From Niabella pedocola (GTDB lineage Bacteria > Bacteroidota > Bacteroidia > Chitinophagales > Chitinophagaceae), in contig NZ_JAJNEC010000007.1 in assembly GCF_021044425.1 (NCBI RefSeq), positions 372,001 to 436,000 on the forward strand: a stretch of 64,000 bases of DNA, read 5' to 3'. The translations under genes were made by a program, and so were the position numbers. Position 1 is the stretch's first letter. Each line of letters begins with the position of its first letter. The notes below the pieces were generated by a model. That model was not told the DNA's origin. It saw only the letters and a list, made by a program, of their open reading frames with translations, and searched no databases. Below, one piece after another: positions 62,555 to 64,000 of this stretch.

Positions 62555-64000
62555 ATGAAATCGTTGTTTCATACATACCTGCTGTTATCCCTGGTATTTG
62601 CGGTAACGTCCTGCAGCAAATTTGATTCGCTAAACACAGACCCGGTAAAGCCATCTGCCGTAACACCCGAACAATTATTGCTTTCAGCAGAAAAGAACGC
62701 CATGGACATTTTATATAATTCGGTGGTCAATAACCGCATCGGGATGCACTATGCCCAATACTGGGCTGCATCCGATAAGGAGGAAGACAGCCGCTATAGT
62801 CTTGGCGAAGCCGGTAACTCCACCCTATGGTCGCTTTATAACCGCCCCCTGAAAGACCTTCAAACGTTGATCGATCTGAACCGCACCGCGGCCATCCAGG
62901 ATCCCGTTCCCAATCAAAACGCCATTGCCGGTATCCTGCAGGTATGGCTGTATCAAACCCTGGCAGACGCTTACGGCAATATTCCCTATTCCAAGGCTTT
63001 ATCCGATAGCATTCCCGCACCGGCTTACGACGATGCGGCCGGTATGTATGCCAGTCTTTTAAGCAGACTGCAGGAATACCAGGGTGTGCTGGACGCCTCC
63101 AAAGACAGTTACAAGTCCGGCGATGTGATCTATAACGGGGATGTAATGAAGTGGAAAAAGCTAGCCAATTCGCTCATCCTGCGGATTGCCATGCGCATGA
63201 GCAAAGCAAAACCTGCGGAAGCCAAATCTGCCATCGAAACCGCCGTAACGAACGGGGTGATCACAGACGGTGCCGACAATGCCTTGTTCCCCTATACCAG
63301 CCAGGCACCGAACCAGTATCCGTATAATGATTTCGGAAGAGAGCAGGTAGAATTTGTGGTAAGTGAAACGATGGTCAACTATATGCAGGCCTTGAACGAT
63401 CCCCGGCTGGAGATCTATGCCCGCCCGGCAAAAACCTCAAAAACCATTGTGGGCAAGCCTTACGGACTTGGAACCAATTCTGCAGCCGATGCCCAGAAAT
63501 ATTCTACACCGGGTGTGCGTGTGTACGCGCCGGATTTCCCCGGTATCCTGATAACAGCTTCAGAAGTACAGTTCCTGATGGCCGAAGCGGCTGCCAGAGG
63601 CATGAATGTGGGCGGAACCGCAGAAACTTTTTATAAAGCGGGGATCCGGGCCAGTATGAACTTCTGGAAGATCCCGGAGGCAGCGGCCACAACCTATATC
63701 AACTCCGTTCCTTACAAGAGCGCCAACTGGAAAAACCAGATCGGTTCCCAAAAATGGCTCGCGTTGTATATGCAGGGTTTGCAGGCATGGTTTGAGCGGC
63801 TCCGGCTATCCTTTACAAAACCAGACGGAACGCCGCTGTTCATTGCGCCTGTTGCCGGCTCACTGGATGCCAATGTAACGATGGTGCCCAGCCGGTTAAC
63901 CTACCCGGTTGTAGAATCCAATACCAATAATAAAAATAAAGAAGCCGCTGCGGCAGCCATTGGCGGCGATACCAAGGGAACAAAGCTTTGGTGGCAGTGA
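62555..64000 (+). CDS. SusD/RagB-family nutrient-binding lipoprotein
   Basis: This 481-residue lipoprotein has its lipobox at TSC (Cys 20) and a SusD fold of the SusD_2 (PF12771) type: FDSLNTDPVKPSAVTPEQLLLSAEKNAM, AQYWAASDKEEDSRY, ILQVWLYQTLADAYGNIPYSKAL, LITASEVQFLMAEAAARGM and a C-terminal NKNKEAAAAAIGGD. It caps the SusC barrel and captures substrate. The gene begins 12 bases after SusC, and its stop is the last base of the window. Confidence 0.93.
   Translation: MKSLFHTYLLLSLVFAVTSCSKFDSLNTDPVKPSAVTPEQLLLSAEKNAMDILYNSVVNNRIGMHYAQYWAASDKEEDSRYSLGEAGNSTLWSLYNRPLKDLQTLIDLNRTAAIQDPVPNQNAIAGILQVWLYQTLADAYGNIPYSKALSDSIPAPAYDDAAGMYASLLSRLQEYQGVLDASKDSYKSGDVIYNGDVMKWKKLANSLILRIAMRMSKAKPAEAKSAIETAVTNGVITDGADNALFPYTSQAPNQYPYNDFGREQVEFVVSETMVNYMQALNDPRLEIYARPAKTSKTIVGKPYGLGTNSAADAQKYSTPGVRVYAPDFPGILITASEVQFLMAEAAARGMNVGGTAETFYKAGIRASMNFWKIPEAAATTYINSVPYKSANWKNQIGSQKWLALYMQGLQAWFERLRLSFTKPDGTPLFIAPVAGSLDANVTMVPSRLTYPVVESNTNNKNKEAAAAAIGGDTKGTKLWWQ

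Noticed and set aside
1..64000. tRNA, rRNA, prophage or insertion-sequence genes
   Set aside because: I saw no tRNA or rRNA-like sequence, no transposase or integrase motif and no phage structural gene on either strand.

Overview
The window reads as chromosomal DNA of a Bacteroidota bacterium, most likely family Chitinophagaceae (a Niabella-like genome is my best guess, unproven). The reasons are a SusC/SusD pair, a PF14121-type putative porin, a TamB/TamL pair with a lipoprotein TamL, DUF2480, DUF3347, DUF4199 and DUF983 proteins, many signal peptides ending in AQ, and promoters of the TTTG-N19/20-TANNTTTG type. There are no rRNA or tRNA genes, no CRISPR array, and no prophage or transposase gene.

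Layout. 1-5.5 kb: the end of a DUF4199 gene, then two glycosyltransferases and a GDP-D-glycero-alpha-D-manno-heptose cluster (hddA-type kinase, gmhA, and an HddC-GmhB fusion), an envelope-sugar operon. 5.5-8.5 kb: TrmN6, a self-inhibited-type Fic protein, an FAD oxidoreductase and a small membrane protein. 8.7-15.6 kb: a TetR regulator with two copies of a 16-bp palindromic operator, then TolC, a lipoprotein HlyD adaptor, two ATPases and two ABC-2 permeases. This is laid out like the E. coli CecR/YbhGFSR exporter, but with separate ATPase genes. 15.6-25.6 kb: GH29 fucosidase, a 50-residue lipoprotein, TamB and TamL. 25.8-32.8 kb: small housekeeping and repair genes (DinB, a SufR-like regulator divergent from DUF2480 and a flavin reductase, AlkA, Ogt, a WYL regulator, an effector-binding protein, DUF1801, two GNATs).

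32.9-39.2 kb: a likely copper-handling operon. It starts at a promoter embedded in an inverted repeat and encodes a Cys/His-rich exported protein, two DUF3347 proteins, a CxxCH haem-binding protein and a multicopper oxidase with a CopB-like barrel at its C-terminus. A TRASH/YHS-like lipoprotein and a YceI lipoprotein follow. 39.3-45.9 kb: lipoproteins, a decayed SMR transporter gene and its intact paralogue flanking an AraC/RclC-like pair, a Crp-family regulator, and an ECF sigma factor with a membrane partner. 46-50.8 kb: rpsA, a structured gene-free stretch, DUF983, AraC and LacI regulators. 51.1-56.8 kb, all on the minus strand: PepSY membrane protein, TlpA-like thioredoxin, HMA protein, putative porin, purine nucleoside phosphorylase and a coiled-coil protein. 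57.2-64 kb: sucC and a SusC/SusD pair.

The most unusual signal is a dispersed family of degenerate heptamer arrays (CAGATTT, TTCAGCA and TCTCAAA types) at five loci. Three intergenic copies are paired inverted arrays around a short core, with the CAG strand pointing inward on both sides. Two copies lie in frame inside genes (a glycosyltransferase and the tamL N-terminus) and are translated as 7-residue peptide repeats. Because 7 is not a multiple of 3, each strand presents the same codon cycle in every frame, and only the strand without TGA is the one read inside genes.
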